The notes beneath the pieces are model-generated. The model was not told the origin of the DNA and made no database searches. It was given only the letters and a program-made list of their open reading frames with translations. 64,000 nucleotides of DNA, taken from contig JBCBNV010000002.1 in the NCBI GenBank assembly GCA_039821605.1, positions 496,001 through 560,000 on the forward strand, written 5' to 3'. The translations under genes were made by a program, and so were the position numbers. Position 1 is the stretch's first letter. Every line of letters begins with the position of its first letter. The stretch comes from CALBPI01 sp039821605 (lineage in GTDB: Bacteria; Pseudomonadota; Gammaproteobacteria; Steroidobacterales; Woeseiaceae). This document shows, one piece after another, positions 50,209 to 58,213 of this stretch.

Positions 50209-51249
50209 TCAGCGCCCATGACCCAGGATCCTCGGTGCCGTGAGATGGTCGATGAGCGGGACGGCGGCATTCATAAGTAACACGGCAAACGCGATGCCGT
50301 CGGGGTAGCCGCCCCACTTGCGGATCACCCAGGCGATCAAGCCGATGCCGAACCCGTAGATGAGCCGGCCGCGCGGACTCGTGGCTGCGGATACGGGGTC
50401 GGTCGCGATGAAAAATGCGGCCAGCAGCGTCGCGCCGCTGAACAGGTGGAATCCGGGTCCACCGCTCGCACCGCCTGTGATGAGACTGTCGAGCGTGGCC
50501 GGGATGAGCATGCCGGCCAGCACCGCGACGGGGATGTGCCAGCGGATGATGCCGCGGTAGAGCAGCCAGCCGCCGCCCAACGCGATGAAGTTGCCGATCC
50601 ACTCCCAGCCGCGGCCGCCGAAGTCTCCGAACAGGGGGCTGGCAGAACGCAACTCCTCAAGCATGAGCTGGTCGCGTGCCGCCGTGCGCACGAGGTCGAG
50701 CGGCGTCGCGCGGGTGATGGCGTCGAGTTCGAGCCCCGCGGGCCAGCTGCCCGTGAACAGATAGGTGAGTCGCTCGAAGACACCGGGCCGGACGTAATCG
50801 AGGTCGCCGATCACGGGCGGCAGCCAGCTGCTCATGGCCACGGGAAACGCGATGAGCACGAACGCGTAGCCGAGCATGGCGGGATTGAACGGGTTGAAGC
50901 CGATGCCGCCGTAGACGTGTTTGGCGAGCAGGATGGCCGCGCCGCAGGCTGTGATCGTGACCCACACGGGCAGGTAGGTTGGTAGCGCGAAGGCGAGCAG
51001 CACGCCCGTGAGTATGGCGCTGCAGTCGCTGAGCGTCGCGGCCACGGGCAGCCCGCGCAGGCGAAGCGCCAGCGCTTCGAACGCGACGCAGGCGGCGATG
51101 CACAGCGCGATGTTGAACAGGATGCCAAAGCCGAAGAAGAAGAAATACATGACGGCCGCGGGCACGAGCGCCAGCGACACTTCGCGCATCACGGCGCCCA
51201 CGCCCGTTTCGGGGCGCAGGTAGGGCGAGAGCGCAGGCTCGAAGCGCAT
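50209..51249 (-). CDS. rnfD: Rnf electron transport complex subunit D
   Basis: A 346-residue polytopic membrane subunit of the NqrB/RnfD family. It shows GGIGFNPFNPAMLGYAF and the covalent FMN motif FSGATLLAAFF, whose Thr is the likely flavin acceptor, then FIATDPVSAATSPRGR. The start shares one base with the rnfC stop (TGATG). It forms part of the ion-translocating core. Confidence 0.94.
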   Translation of the reverse strand: MRFEPALSPYLRPETGVGAVMREVSLALVPAAVMYFFFFGFGILFNIALCIAACVAFEALALRLRGLPVAATLSDCSAILTGVLLAFALPTYLPVWVTITACGAAILLAKHVYGGIGFNPFNPAMLGYAFVLIAFPVAMSSWLPPVIGDLDYVRPGVFERLTYLFTGSWPAGLELDAITRATPLDLVRTAARDQLMLEELRSASPLFGDFGGRGWEWIGNFIALGGGWLLYRGIIRWHIPVAVLAGMLIPATLDSLITGGASGGPGFHLFSGATLLAAFFIATDPVSAATSPRGRLIYGFGIGLIAWVIRKWGGYPDGIAFAVLLMNAAVPLIDHLTAPRILGHGR

Positions 51250-52772
51250 CAGTCGTCGTCCCCGCGGGGTGTGCCGCGTTTGCGCGCGAGGATTTCGGCG
51301 ATGGCGTCGGGATTGGCGCCCTGCTTGAGCCGTTCGGTTTCTGCGGCCTGCGCATCGGCGCGCGCCTGCTCGCGTTCCTGCCGCCGTTCGAAACGTTCGC
51401 GCGCGCGTTCGGCGCGTTCGCGTTCGTAGACGTCGATGCGCCGCGCGAGTTTGGCGTCGCGGAAGCTCTGTGTCAGCGGGATGTGGCTCGGGCACACGAG
51501 GTCACAACACCCGCACTCGATGCAGTCGATGAGCCCGAGCCCGTCCAGCGTGTCGCCCGCGCCGTAGCGGTGTGCGCGCAGCAGCTGCTGGGGCTGCAGG
51601 CGCACGGGGCAGATACGCGCGCACTCGCCGCAGCGAATGCAGGGGCGCTCGGGCTCGAATGAGGTGCGCACGGCCGGGCCCGTGGCGATGAGACAGTTGC
51701 AGGCCTTGGTCACCGGCAGCGCGTCGTCGGTGAGCGCGACGCCCGTCATGGGGCCGCCCATGATCAGGCGCTTGGCATGTTCCGTGTAGCCGCCCGCAAA
51801 CGCGGCGAGGTCGGCGATGGGTGTGCCCAGGCGCACGCGGTAGTTACCGGGCTTGGCGATGCCTTCGCCCGTGACCGTGACGATGCGCGAAATGAGCGGT
51901 GTCCCCGTGAGCGCGAGGTCGGCGACGGCGGCCGCCGTGCCCACGTTGTGCACAAGCGCGCCCACGTCGCTCGGGAAGCCACCGCTGGGGACTTCACGGC
52001 CCGTGAGCAGGTAGACGAGCTGGTCCTCGCCGCCCGACGGGTAGACCGTGGGGATGGCGACGAGCTGCACGCGGTCGTCGCCCTCGATGCTGGCCGCTTC
52101 CGTGAAGGCGGCCCAGGCTTCGGGCTTGTCGGATTCGATGCCGATGGCGCATTGGCGCAGGCCCAGTGCCGTGAGCATGATGCGCGTGCCGAACAGGATC
52201 TCGACCGCATGATTGCGCATGAGCGCGTCGTCGCAGCTGATGTAGGGTTCGCACTCGACGCCATTGAGGATCAGCGTGTCGACGCCGGCATCGACGGCGT
52301 GGCGCAACTTCGCCAGAGTCGGAAACACTGCGCCCCCGAGCCCGACGATGCCCGCCCCGCCAATGGCCTCGAGCAACGCATCGGGCGTGGCCGCGAGTGG
52401 ATTGGCGATGGGCGCGAGACCCTCCCAGGCCTGGTCCTGGCCGTCAGTCTCGATGATGATACAGGCCGCCTCGACGGCCTCGCGCGCCGGTATCGGACGC
52501 GATTCGATCGCAACCACGGTGCCCGAACTCGAGGCGTGCACGCTGGCACTGAAGTCGCCTTCCGCGCGTGCGATCGGCTGCCCGCGCAGCACGCGCTCGC
52601 CGACGGCCACGATGGGCTGAGCCGCGCTGCCCGCATGCTGGCGAACGGGCAGAATCAGCGTCGCGGGTATGGGCACCTCGCGAATCTCTCCCGTCGCGGA
52701 TTGCGCCTTGAAGCCGGGCAACCGCAGGCCGCCGGGCAGGCGGTGCAGGTTCTCTGTCGGCGCGCTCGTCAC
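51249..52772 (-). CDS. rnfC: Rnf electron transport complex subunit C
   Basis: A 507-residue peripheral subunit that takes electrons from NADH (or passes them to it). It has an NADH/FMN-binding barrel like NuoF (EAIGGAGIVGLGGAVFPT) and two [4Fe-4S] motifs (CIRCGECARICP, CIECGCCDLVCPS). A charged Arg/Glu/Ala coiled C-terminal tail follows, much shorter than the repeat-rich tail of Escherichia coli RsxC. The GTG start overlaps the rnfB stop. Confidence 0.95.
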   Translation of the reverse strand: MTSAPTENLHRLPGGLRLPGFKAQSATGEIREVPIPATLILPVRQHAGSAAQPIVAVGERVLRGQPIARAEGDFSASVHASSSGTVVAIESRPIPAREAVEAACIIIETDGQDQAWEGLAPIANPLAATPDALLEAIGGAGIVGLGGAVFPTLAKLRHAVDAGVDTLILNGVECEPYISCDDALMRNHAVEILFGTRIMLTALGLRQCAIGIESDKPEAWAAFTEAASIEGDDRVQLVAIPTVYPSGGEDQLVYLLTGREVPSGGFPSDVGALVHNVGTAAAVADLALTGTPLISRIVTVTGEGIAKPGNYRVRLGTPIADLAAFAGGYTEHAKRLIMGGPMTGVALTDDALPVTKACNCLIATGPAVRTSFEPERPCIRCGECARICPVRLQPQQLLRAHRYGAGDTLDGLGLIDCIECGCCDLVCPSHIPLTQSFRDAKLARRIDVYERERAERARERFERRQEREQARADAQAAETERLKQGANPDAIAEILARKRGTPRGDDD

Positions 52773-53287
52773 GCCGCGCGCTCAGCGTCGTCGATGGTCA
52801 CCATCTCGATGCAGTCGACGGGGCAGGGCGCGATGCAAAGCTCGCATCCCGTGCAGAGGTCCTCGACCACGGTATGCATGAACTGGTGGGCGCCAACAAT
52901 CGCATCGACGGGACAGGCGGGCAGGCAGCGCGCGCAGCCGATACAGCGTTCTTCGTCGATGATGGCGACGCCCGGCGGCGCGGGCGGCGGCAGCGATGCA
53001 TCGAGAGCAATGATGTCGCGGTCGAGCAGCCGGGCGAGTGCGGCGATCGTGGCGTCGCCGCCCGGTGGGCAGCGATTGATGTCGACGTCGCCCTTCGCAA
53101 TGGCCTCGGCGTAGGGTCGGCAACCCGGGAAGCCGCACTGCGCACACTGCGTCTGCGGCAACTCGGCGTTGATGCGCGCCACGACATCGTCGGCGTCGCG
53201 CTGCAAGCTGCGCGCGGCCAGCGTCAGCGCGAGCCCCACGACGAGCGCAATTCCTGCGAGCACGGCGATGGCGGCAACGATATCCAT
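52769..53287 (-). CDS. rnfB: Rnf electron transport complex subunit B
   Basis: A 172-residue membrane-anchored ferredoxin subunit. An N-terminal helix is followed by the Rnf-type cluster motif CAQCGFPGCRPYAEA with a later Cys in NRCPPGG, then two 2x[4Fe-4S] ferredoxin motifs (CIGCARCLPACPVDAI, CTGCELCIAPCPVDCI). The start shares one base with the rnfA stop. Confidence 0.95.
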   Translation of the reverse strand: MDIVAAIAVLAGIALVVGLALTLAARSLQRDADDVVARINAELPQTQCAQCGFPGCRPYAEAIAKGDVDINRCPPGGDATIAALARLLDRDIIALDASLPPPAPPGVAIIDEERCIGCARCLPACPVDAIVGAHQFMHTVVEDLCTGCELCIAPCPVDCIEMVTIDDAERAA

Positions 53288-53868
53288 CAGGTCTGCCCCA
53301 GCCCCGAAAAGCCCAGGAACGCGATCGACATGATGCCGGCGGTAATCAGCGCGATGGCCGAGCCACGCAGCGCCACGGGAACCTCGGGTGTCTCGATGCG
53401 CTCGCGCAGTGCGGCGAACAACACGGTAACCAGGCCGAAGCCGGCCGCGGCGCCGAAGCCGTACCAAACCGACTCAAAGAAGCTCTCTGCCGTCTGGATG
53501 TTGAGCAGGGCGACGCCGAGCACGGCGCAGTTGGTCGTGATCAGCGGCAGATAGATGCCCAGCATCTGCTCGAGCAATGGACTCATGCTGCGGATCATGA
53601 GCTCTGCAAATTGCACGAGAGAGGCGATGATCAGTATGAAGGTCAGTGTGCGCAGATAGGTCAGCCCGAGCGGCGCCAGAAGGTACACCTCGGCCAGGTA
53701 GCTGGCCGCAGAGGCCAGCGTCAGCACGAATGCTGTGGCCACGGACAAGCCCGTGGCCGTGTCGAGCTGGCGCGTCGCGCCGAAGAATGGGCAGAGGCCC
53801 AGGAAGCGCGTGAGCACGAAATTGTTCACCAGCACGGTGCCGATGAGGATGAGCAGCCACTCGCGCAT
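53287..53868 (-). CDS. rnfA: Rnf electron transport complex subunit A
   Basis: A 193-residue polytopic membrane subunit. It begins with VNNFVLTRFLGLCPFFGAT and contains LGIYLPLITTNCAVLGVAL, the two Cys-bearing segments typical of RnfA/NqrE. First gene of the rnf operon, 15 bases downstream of metG. The complex couples ferredoxin/NADH electron flow to ion movement; in gammaproteobacteria it can also reset SoxR. Confidence 0.96.
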   Translation of the reverse strand: MREWLLILIGTVLVNNFVLTRFLGLCPFFGATRQLDTATGLSVATAFVLTLASAASYLAEVYLLAPLGLTYLRTLTFILIIASLVQFAELMIRSMSPLLEQMLGIYLPLITTNCAVLGVALLNIQTAESFFESVWYGFGAAAGFGLVTVLFAALRERIETPEVPVALRGSAIALITAGIMSIAFLGFSGLGQT

Positions 53869-53883
53869 TGCGGCCGCCCCGGC

Positions 53884-55902
53884 TTACTTGACGCGCATGC
53901 CTGGCGCGGCGCCGTCGTCTGGCGAGAGCAGGAAGATGCCCTTGCCGTCGCCGGCCGCAAGCACCATGCCTTCGCTCAAGCCGAAACGCATCTTGCGCGG
54001 CGCGAGGTTGGCGACCATGACTGTAAGTCGGCCCTCCAGTGTCGCCGGGTCGTAGGCGGACTTGATGCCCGCAAAGACCTGCCGCTGGCCGAGCGCGCCA
54101 ACATCAAGTTGCACACGAATGAGCTTGTCGGCGCCGTCGACATGCTCGGCCTTGACGATGCGCGCGACGCGCAGGTCGACGGCCATGAAGTCGTCGATGC
54201 CGATCGTGTCGTCATCGCGCGTCGCTGCTGTCGCCGGCGCGTCGCTCTCTTTCGAAGCTTCGACCATTTTGGCCACCTGCTTGTCGTCAATGCGTGTGAG
54301 CATGGGCTTGAACCTGGCGATGGGCGTTCCCATGAGTGGCGCCGCCGCACTGTGCCAGCCCCAGCCATCTTCCCCAAACAGCGCACGTGCCTTTTCGGCC
54401 AGCGTCGGCAAGACGGGTGCGAGGTAGATGGCCAGCGCGCGGAACAGGTTGAGCCCCTGCGTGCAGACGCCGGGTACGGCGTCGCGCAGCGCGTCGTCCT
54501 TGACCATCTGCCAGGGTTTGTTGGCGTCGATGTACTGGTTGGCGCGATCGGCGAGCGCCATGATCTCGCGGATCGCCTTCGAGTACTCGCGCCGGTCGAA
54601 GTGGCCCGCAATGGTCTCGCCCGCATCGGCGAAGGCCTGGTAGAGCGCGGGGTCAGGCAACACGTCGGCCAGCTTGCCGTCATTGTTCTTGTGCACAAAG
54701 CCCGCGCAGCGGCTCGCGATGTTGACGAGCTTGCCGACGAGATCCGCGTTCACGCGGCTCACGAAGTCTTCGAGGTTGAGGTCGATGTCGTCGATGCCGG
54801 GGCCGAGCTTCGCGGCGTAGTAGTAGCGCAGGCATTCGGGGTCGAGGTGATCGAGATAGGTGCGGCCCTTGATGAAGGTTCCGCGCGACTTCGACATCTT
54901 CTTGCCGTCGACAGTCAGAAAGCCGTGCGCAAACACGCTCGTGGGTGTGCGCAGTCCGGCGCCTTGCAGCACGGCCGGCCAGAACAGCGCATGGAAGTAG
55001 ACGATGTCCTTGCCGATGAAGTGGTAGAGCTCGGTCTCCGTGTCCGGCGCAAGCCAGCGCGCGAAGTCCATGCGCTCGCGATCGCAGTACGCCTTGAAGC
55101 TGCCGAAGTAGCCCACGGGTGCGTCGAGCCAGACATAGAAGTACTTGCCCTCGGCACCCGGGATCTCAAAGCCGAAGTAGGGCGCATCGCGCGAGATGTC
55201 CCAGTCCTGCAGGCCCGCGTCGAACCACTCGCCGAGTTTCTTGCGCACGCTGTCGTCGAGCACGGCGCCGTCGAGCCAGTCCTTGAGGAAGGCTTCGAAC
55301 TCCCCGAGCTTGAAGAAGTAGTGTTCGCTGTCACGCCACACGGGGGCCTCGCCCGAGAGCACCGAGACAGGATTCTTGAGGTCGGCGGGCGTGTAGGTGC
55401 TGCCGCAGTTCTCGCAGGCATCGCCGTACTGGTCTTCGGTGCCGCAGACGGGACAGGTGCCGCGCACGAAGCGGTCGGGCAGGAACATCTGTTCGGCCGC
55501 GTCATAGGCCTGATTGATGGTCTTCGTGTAGATGTGTCCGGCGTCCGTGAGCCTGGCGTAGATGTCGTAGACGAGCTCGCGGTTCTCGTCGGCGTGCGTC
55601 GTGTTGAAGTTGTCGAACACAACGCCGAAGGCCGCGAAGTCGGTGACGTGCGCCTGCTGGTAGTGCGCGACCACAGCCTCGGGCTCTACGCCGTCCTTGC
55701 GGGCCCGGATCATGATCGGCGTGCCGTGCGCGTCGCTGGCGCAGACGAAGTACACCTCGTGGCCGCGCAAACGCTGGAAGCGCACCCAGATGTCGGCCTG
55801 GATGTACTCGACAAGGTGGCCCAGGTGGATATCGCCGTTGGCGTACGGCAGGGCTGAGGAAACGAGGATGCGGCGGGGCGCGGTGGCGGTGTCGGCAGGC
55901 AT
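53884..55902 (-). CDS. metG: Methionyl-tRNA synthetase
   Basis: A 672-residue class I synthetase. It has the HIGH-type motif PYANGDIHLGHL, the zinc-knuckle insertion with CPVCGTEDQYGDAC and CENCGSTY, KMSKSRG as the KMSKS loop, and a C-terminal tRNA-binding EMAP-like domain (DDFMAVDLRVARIVKAEHV). Length matches the Escherichia coli dimeric type (677). The ATG at 55902 gives a family-like N-terminus; ATG 55932 is possible. Confidence 0.96.
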   Translation of the reverse strand: MPADTATAPRRILVSSALPYANGDIHLGHLVEYIQADIWVRFQRLRGHEVYFVCASDAHGTPIMIRARKDGVEPEAVVAHYQQAHVTDFAAFGVVFDNFNTTHADENRELVYDIYARLTDAGHIYTKTINQAYDAAEQMFLPDRFVRGTCPVCGTEDQYGDACENCGSTYTPADLKNPVSVLSGEAPVWRDSEHYFFKLGEFEAFLKDWLDGAVLDDSVRKKLGEWFDAGLQDWDISRDAPYFGFEIPGAEGKYFYVWLDAPVGYFGSFKAYCDRERMDFARWLAPDTETELYHFIGKDIVYFHALFWPAVLQGAGLRTPTSVFAHGFLTVDGKKMSKSRGTFIKGRTYLDHLDPECLRYYYAAKLGPGIDDIDLNLEDFVSRVNADLVGKLVNIASRCAGFVHKNNDGKLADVLPDPALYQAFADAGETIAGHFDRREYSKAIREIMALADRANQYIDANKPWQMVKDDALRDAVPGVCTQGLNLFRALAIYLAPVLPTLAEKARALFGEDGWGWHSAAAPLMGTPIARFKPMLTRIDDKQVAKMVEASKESDAPATAATRDDDTIGIDDFMAVDLRVARIVKAEHVDGADKLIRVQLDVGALGQRQVFAGIKSAYDPATLEGRLTVMVANLAPRKMRFGLSEGMVLAAGDGKGIFLLSPDDGAAPGMRVK

Positions 55903-55948
55903 GAAAGCGTCGAGTCTGGAAACTCGGCGCATTATGCCACGCGGTGCG

Positions 55949-57034
55949 CTACTGCTTGTCCTTGATCGCCAGGAAGCGTTGTTTGTTGATCGCCGCCTCG
56001 TAGGCGTTCTGGCCGGTGATCATGGCACCGTCGTACAGGTCCAGGAGAGCCGAGTCCATGGTGCGCATGCCCTGCGCGCCGCCCGACTGGATGGCGTTCT
56101 CGAGCTGGTCGATCTTGCCCTGTCGAATGAGGTTGGAGATGGCGGGCGTGTTGACCATGATCTCGAGCGCTGCCACGCGACCGGACTTGCCCTTGGTCGG
56201 TATCAGTTGCTGCGAGATCACGCCCCGGAGCGAGGTCGACAGCATGGTGCGGATTTGCCCCTGCTTGTCGTGCGGGAACGAGTTGATGATGCGGTCGATC
56301 GTGGGCGCAGCACCGTTGGTGTGCAGCGTCCCCATCACGAGGATACCCATCTCAGCCGCGGTGACGGCGATCGAGATCGTCTCGAGGTCGCGCATCTCGC
56401 CCACGAGAATGACATCGGGGTCCTCGCGCATGGCTGAGTGCAATGAGTCGGAAAAACTCGGGCTGTGGCGTCCGATCTCGCGCTGGCTGATCAGGCACCC
56501 CTTGCGGTGGTGGACAAATTCGATGGGGTCCTCGATCGTTAAGATATGCCCCTTGATGCGGTTGTTGAGCTCGTCGATCATGGCCGCGAGCGTCGTCGAC
56601 TTGCCCGAGCCCGTCTTGCCCGTGACGAGGATCATGCCCGACGGTTGTCGGCACAGTCGCTCGACGGCGTCGGGCAGGTTCAGGTCCTCGATGGTCATGA
56701 CCTTGGTCGGAATGGTCCGGAACACCGCACCCATGCCGTTGAGCTGGCGCAGCACGTTGACGCGGAACCGCGCCTTGTCAGGAATCTCGTAGGCGAAGTC
56801 GGCCGAGTCGTTGGCTTCGAACTCGCGCCGGATTGCCGGTGACATGATTTCGTAGAGTGCGTCGGAGACCTGCGCCTGGTTGAGTTCGTCACCGGGCAGC
56901 GACTGCAACTCCCCGTGTACGCGGATGCGCGCCGGGTCGCCGGCCATGAAATGCAGGTCCGAGCCCTGGGCGCGCAGCACTTCGTCGAGAAATGCGTCAA
57001 TGCGGCGCGGCGCGCGTTCTTCTGCGGTCGGCAT
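55949..57034 (-). CDS. PilT-family retraction ATPase (second of two)
   Basis: A 361-residue GspE/PilT ATPase. It has Walker A GKTGSGKST, Walker B DVILVGEMRD, an Asp box EDPIEFVHHRKGCLI, a His box GTLHTNGA, and a C-terminal AISNLIRQGK resembling the PilT AIRNLIRE retraction motif. The EMRD sequence marks it as PilT rather than PilU (EVRS). The start at 57034 (MPTAEERAPRRI) is 4 bases after the stop of the first ATPase, so they are an operon. It sits in a kinase-PilT-PilT group, not next to yggS/proC where classic pilT-pilU lie. Confidence 0.9.
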   Translation of the reverse strand: MPTAEERAPRRIDAFLDEVLRAQGSDLHFMAGDPARIRVHGELQSLPGDELNQAQVSDALYEIMSPAIRREFEANDSADFAYEIPDKARFRVNVLRQLNGMGAVFRTIPTKVMTIEDLNLPDAVERLCRQPSGMILVTGKTGSGKSTTLAAMIDELNNRIKGHILTIEDPIEFVHHRKGCLISQREIGRHSPSFSDSLHSAMREDPDVILVGEMRDLETISIAVTAAEMGILVMGTLHTNGAAPTIDRIINSFPHDKQGQIRTMLSTSLRGVISQQLIPTKGKSGRVAALEIMVNTPAISNLIRQGKIDQLENAIQSGGAQGMRTMDSALLDLYDGAMITGQNAYEAAINKQRFLAIKDKQ

Positions 57035-57038
57035 CGAC

Positions 57039-58133
57039 TCAGCCGCTCGCCAGATCGAGTTTCGGCAGCACCGAGGTGTCGGTGACGAAGCGCTGGAACT
57101 TGCGCTTGTCCGAGGCGTAGCGGAACGCATCGTCCGGGTCGATCTGGCGTTTCTCGATGGCGGCCAGCAGCGCCTGGTCCATGGTCTGCATGCCAACGTC
57201 CATACCCGTCTGGATCTGCGCGTTGATCTGGTGCGTCTGGTCCGTGAGGATCAGATTGGCCACTGCCTTGGTATTGACCAGAATTTCCTGAATGCCCCGC
57301 CGGCCCTGACCGCCCGGTGTCTTGACCAGCACCTGGGTGATGACGGCATTGAGGCTTTGCGACAGGAAGCCCTTGGTCTGCTCGCGCAGCTCGCCAGGCA
57401 GCGCGTCGATGACGCGGTCAATTGTCTTGACAGCCGAGGTCGTGTGCAGTGTGCCGAGCACCAGGTGACCCGTTTCCGCGGCCGTCATGGCCATGGAGAT
57501 CGTTTCCGTATCGCGCATCTCGCCGACGAGGATGACATCGGGGTCTTCACGCATGGCCGCCCGTACACCCCCCGCGAAGGTCTTCACATGGGTGTTGAGC
57601 TCGCGCTGGATGACCTGAGACTTGCGGCTCGGGTGCACGAACTCGATCGGATCCTCAAGACTGATGATGTTGAGGTTCCGCGTCTCGTTCAGGTGGTTGA
57701 TCATGGCCGCGAGCGTTGTCGACTTGCCCGTGCCTGTCGAGCCGGTTACGAGCACCATGCCCTGGTGGTGATCCAGAAAAGACTCGATGACAGGCGGCAG
57801 GTCAAGGCTCTCGAGCGTCGGAATCACGCCCGGGATGCTTCGGAATACGGCGCCCACGCCGGTGTCCTTGCGGAACAGGTTGACACGGAAGCGGCCGCCG
57901 TCCTCGGTGACATAGGAGAAATCGAGGTCATTACCCTCGTCAAACGACGCCTGTTGCGACTGCGTCAGGATCTCGGCCACGTAGTTGTTGAGCTCGTGGT
58001 CGGCGAGGTCGCGGAACTTGATCGGCATGAGATCGCCGTTCATGCGCAACATGGGCGGCACGCCCACGGCCAGGTGGACGTCGGAACAGCCCTGGGCCAG
58101 GCCAAGCTTCAAAAAGGCGTCGATTCTTGCCAT
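57039..58133 (-). CDS. PilT-family retraction ATPase (first of two)
   Basis: A 364-residue GspE/PilT ATPase. It has Walker A GSTGTGKST, Walker B DVILVGEMRD, an Asp box EDPIEFVHPSRKS, and a His box GTLHTTSAVKTIDR. The C-terminal retraction-like motif reads AVANLILTD, altered from AIRNLIRE. The N-terminus is MARIDAFLKLGLAQGCSD; a GTG seven codons earlier is possible. It lies 80 bases after the HEAT-kinase gene and 4 bases before the second ATPase. Two similar but unequal PilT proteins next to each other suggest a heteromeric or alternative pilus motor. Confidence 0.9.
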   Translation of the reverse strand: MARIDAFLKLGLAQGCSDVHLAVGVPPMLRMNGDLMPIKFRDLADHELNNYVAEILTQSQQASFDEGNDLDFSYVTEDGGRFRVNLFRKDTGVGAVFRSIPGVIPTLESLDLPPVIESFLDHHQGMVLVTGSTGTGKSTTLAAMINHLNETRNLNIISLEDPIEFVHPSRKSQVIQRELNTHVKTFAGGVRAAMREDPDVILVGEMRDTETISMAMTAAETGHLVLGTLHTTSAVKTIDRVIDALPGELREQTKGFLSQSLNAVITQVLVKTPGGQGRRGIQEILVNTKAVANLILTDQTHQINAQIQTGMDVGMQTMDQALLAAIEKRQIDPDDAFRYASDKRKFQRFVTDTSVLPKLDLASG

Positions 58134-58213
58134 AGCGGCCAGAATATCGGCCACCTGCGCGCGCTGCGCAAGTGCCGGATACGCAAAATGAGAACCGGGC
58201 TCGGGCCCGGTGG

